Positions 63,893-64,000 of a stretch of 64,000 nt of DNA are shown here, piece by piece; the first letter of the stretch is position 1; every line of letters begins with the position of its first letter. The stretch is from Deltaproteobacteria bacterium (GTDB taxonomy: Bacteria; CG2-30-53-67). Where the stretch lies: NCBI GenBank assembly GCA_013151235.1, contig JAADIO010000008.1, positions 3,627 to 67,626 of the forward strand, written 5' to 3'. The notes under the pieces are model-generated. The model was not told where the DNA came from. It did not search any database and was given only the letters and a program-made list of their open reading frames with translations. Position numbers and translations under genes: made by a program.

Positions 63893-64000
63893 TCAGGAAT
63901 CCGGTGCATCGAAGGCCCCCCGGATCAGTTCAAATTTCCCGATTTGTCCATGCCCGTCCGTCCGGACGGCAATAACGTCAAAACGGCAGGGCGGCAACTC
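63893..64000 (-). CDS. C-terminal part of a YraN/UPF0102-type protein (runs off the right edge)
   Basis: The last 35 codons on the minus strand read PCRFDVIAVRTDGHGQIGKF and then ELIRGAFDA before a stop. The C-R-F-D-V-[IV]-A-V motif followed by a short strand and an A-F ending is the usual C-terminus of YraN nuclease-fold proteins. The rest is outside the window. Confidence 0.65.
   Translation of the reverse strand, partial: ELPPCRFDVIAVRTDGHGQIGKFELIRGAFDAPDS

Noticed and set aside
1-64000. CRISPR arrays, tRNA or rRNA genes
   Set aside because: No regularly spaced repeats, cloverleaf-like sequences or rRNA signatures were noticed by eye; a dedicated scan could not be run.

Overview
The window looks like a chromosome segment of a flagellated Gram-negative bacterium of the Desulfobacterota/deltaproteobacterial type. 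This is inferred from the gene set: P- and L-ring flagellar genes, a CsrA-FliW pair, LolD, an EF-G of the spirochaete/delta/mitochondrial (EF-G1) type, and a catabolic beta-oxidation cluster with its own ETF. The DNA is moderately GC-rich. AT-rich patches lie inside the giant surface protein (about 6.0-8.3 kb), at 11.6-11.9 kb and around the hip promoter (57.9 kb).

Layout. 1-9.0 kb: one giant secreted multi-domain protein on the minus strand, running off the left edge. 9.3-15.5 kb: a PpiC/SurA-like lipoprotein, a DacB-type peptidase, a Mg2+ channel gene (mgtE) with a frameshift near its end and an unusual leader, proS and a small DUF2892 protein. 15.8-17.1 kb: hisI-hisG on the plus strand. 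17.2-28.4 kb: a long minus-strand fatty-acid degradation operon (thiolase, FadJ-like, two acyl-CoA dehydrogenases, EtfB, a one-helix microprotein, EtfA, acyl-CoA synthetase, UPF0178). 28.6-30.4 kb: a START-like secreted protein, an MBL hydrolase, and fossils of an MsrB and of a REP-associated (RAYT/Y1) transposase.

30.5-38.0 kb is the most unusual block. A six-gene minus-strand operon encodes a NosL domain fused to an outer-membrane-barrel-like domain, a free-standing NosL, a one-helix protein, a MacB/FtsX-like permease, an ABC ATPase and a polytopic membrane protein. It is divergent from a RegB/RegA (PrrBA-like) redox two-component system. A perfect GCGNC-N5-GNCGC site, the known RegA/PrrA type, lies between them. 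No nosZ is present, so a redox-controlled copper-handling system for another target is the best reading.

38.6-41.8 kb: EF-G, a P-loop ATPase and a zinc-ribbon protein. 42-53.6 kb: flagellar and chemotaxis genes. flgM sits behind a textbook sigma-28 promoter. An eleven-gene operon flgF-G-A-H-I-J(M23)-N-K-L-csrA-fliW sits behind a textbook sigma-54 promoter. cheV follows. 53.8-64 kb: lolD, a frameshifted ppx/gppA, a TPR membrane protein, a PHP phosphoesterase, a TauE-like exporter, a hipBA toxin-antitoxin pair with palindromic operators, glutamate dehydrogenase, an MFS transporter, an HD-GYP response regulator and the 3' end of a YraN-type gene.

No rRNA, tRNA or CRISPR array was recognised. 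All calls come from reading sequence and translated motifs; no database search was run.
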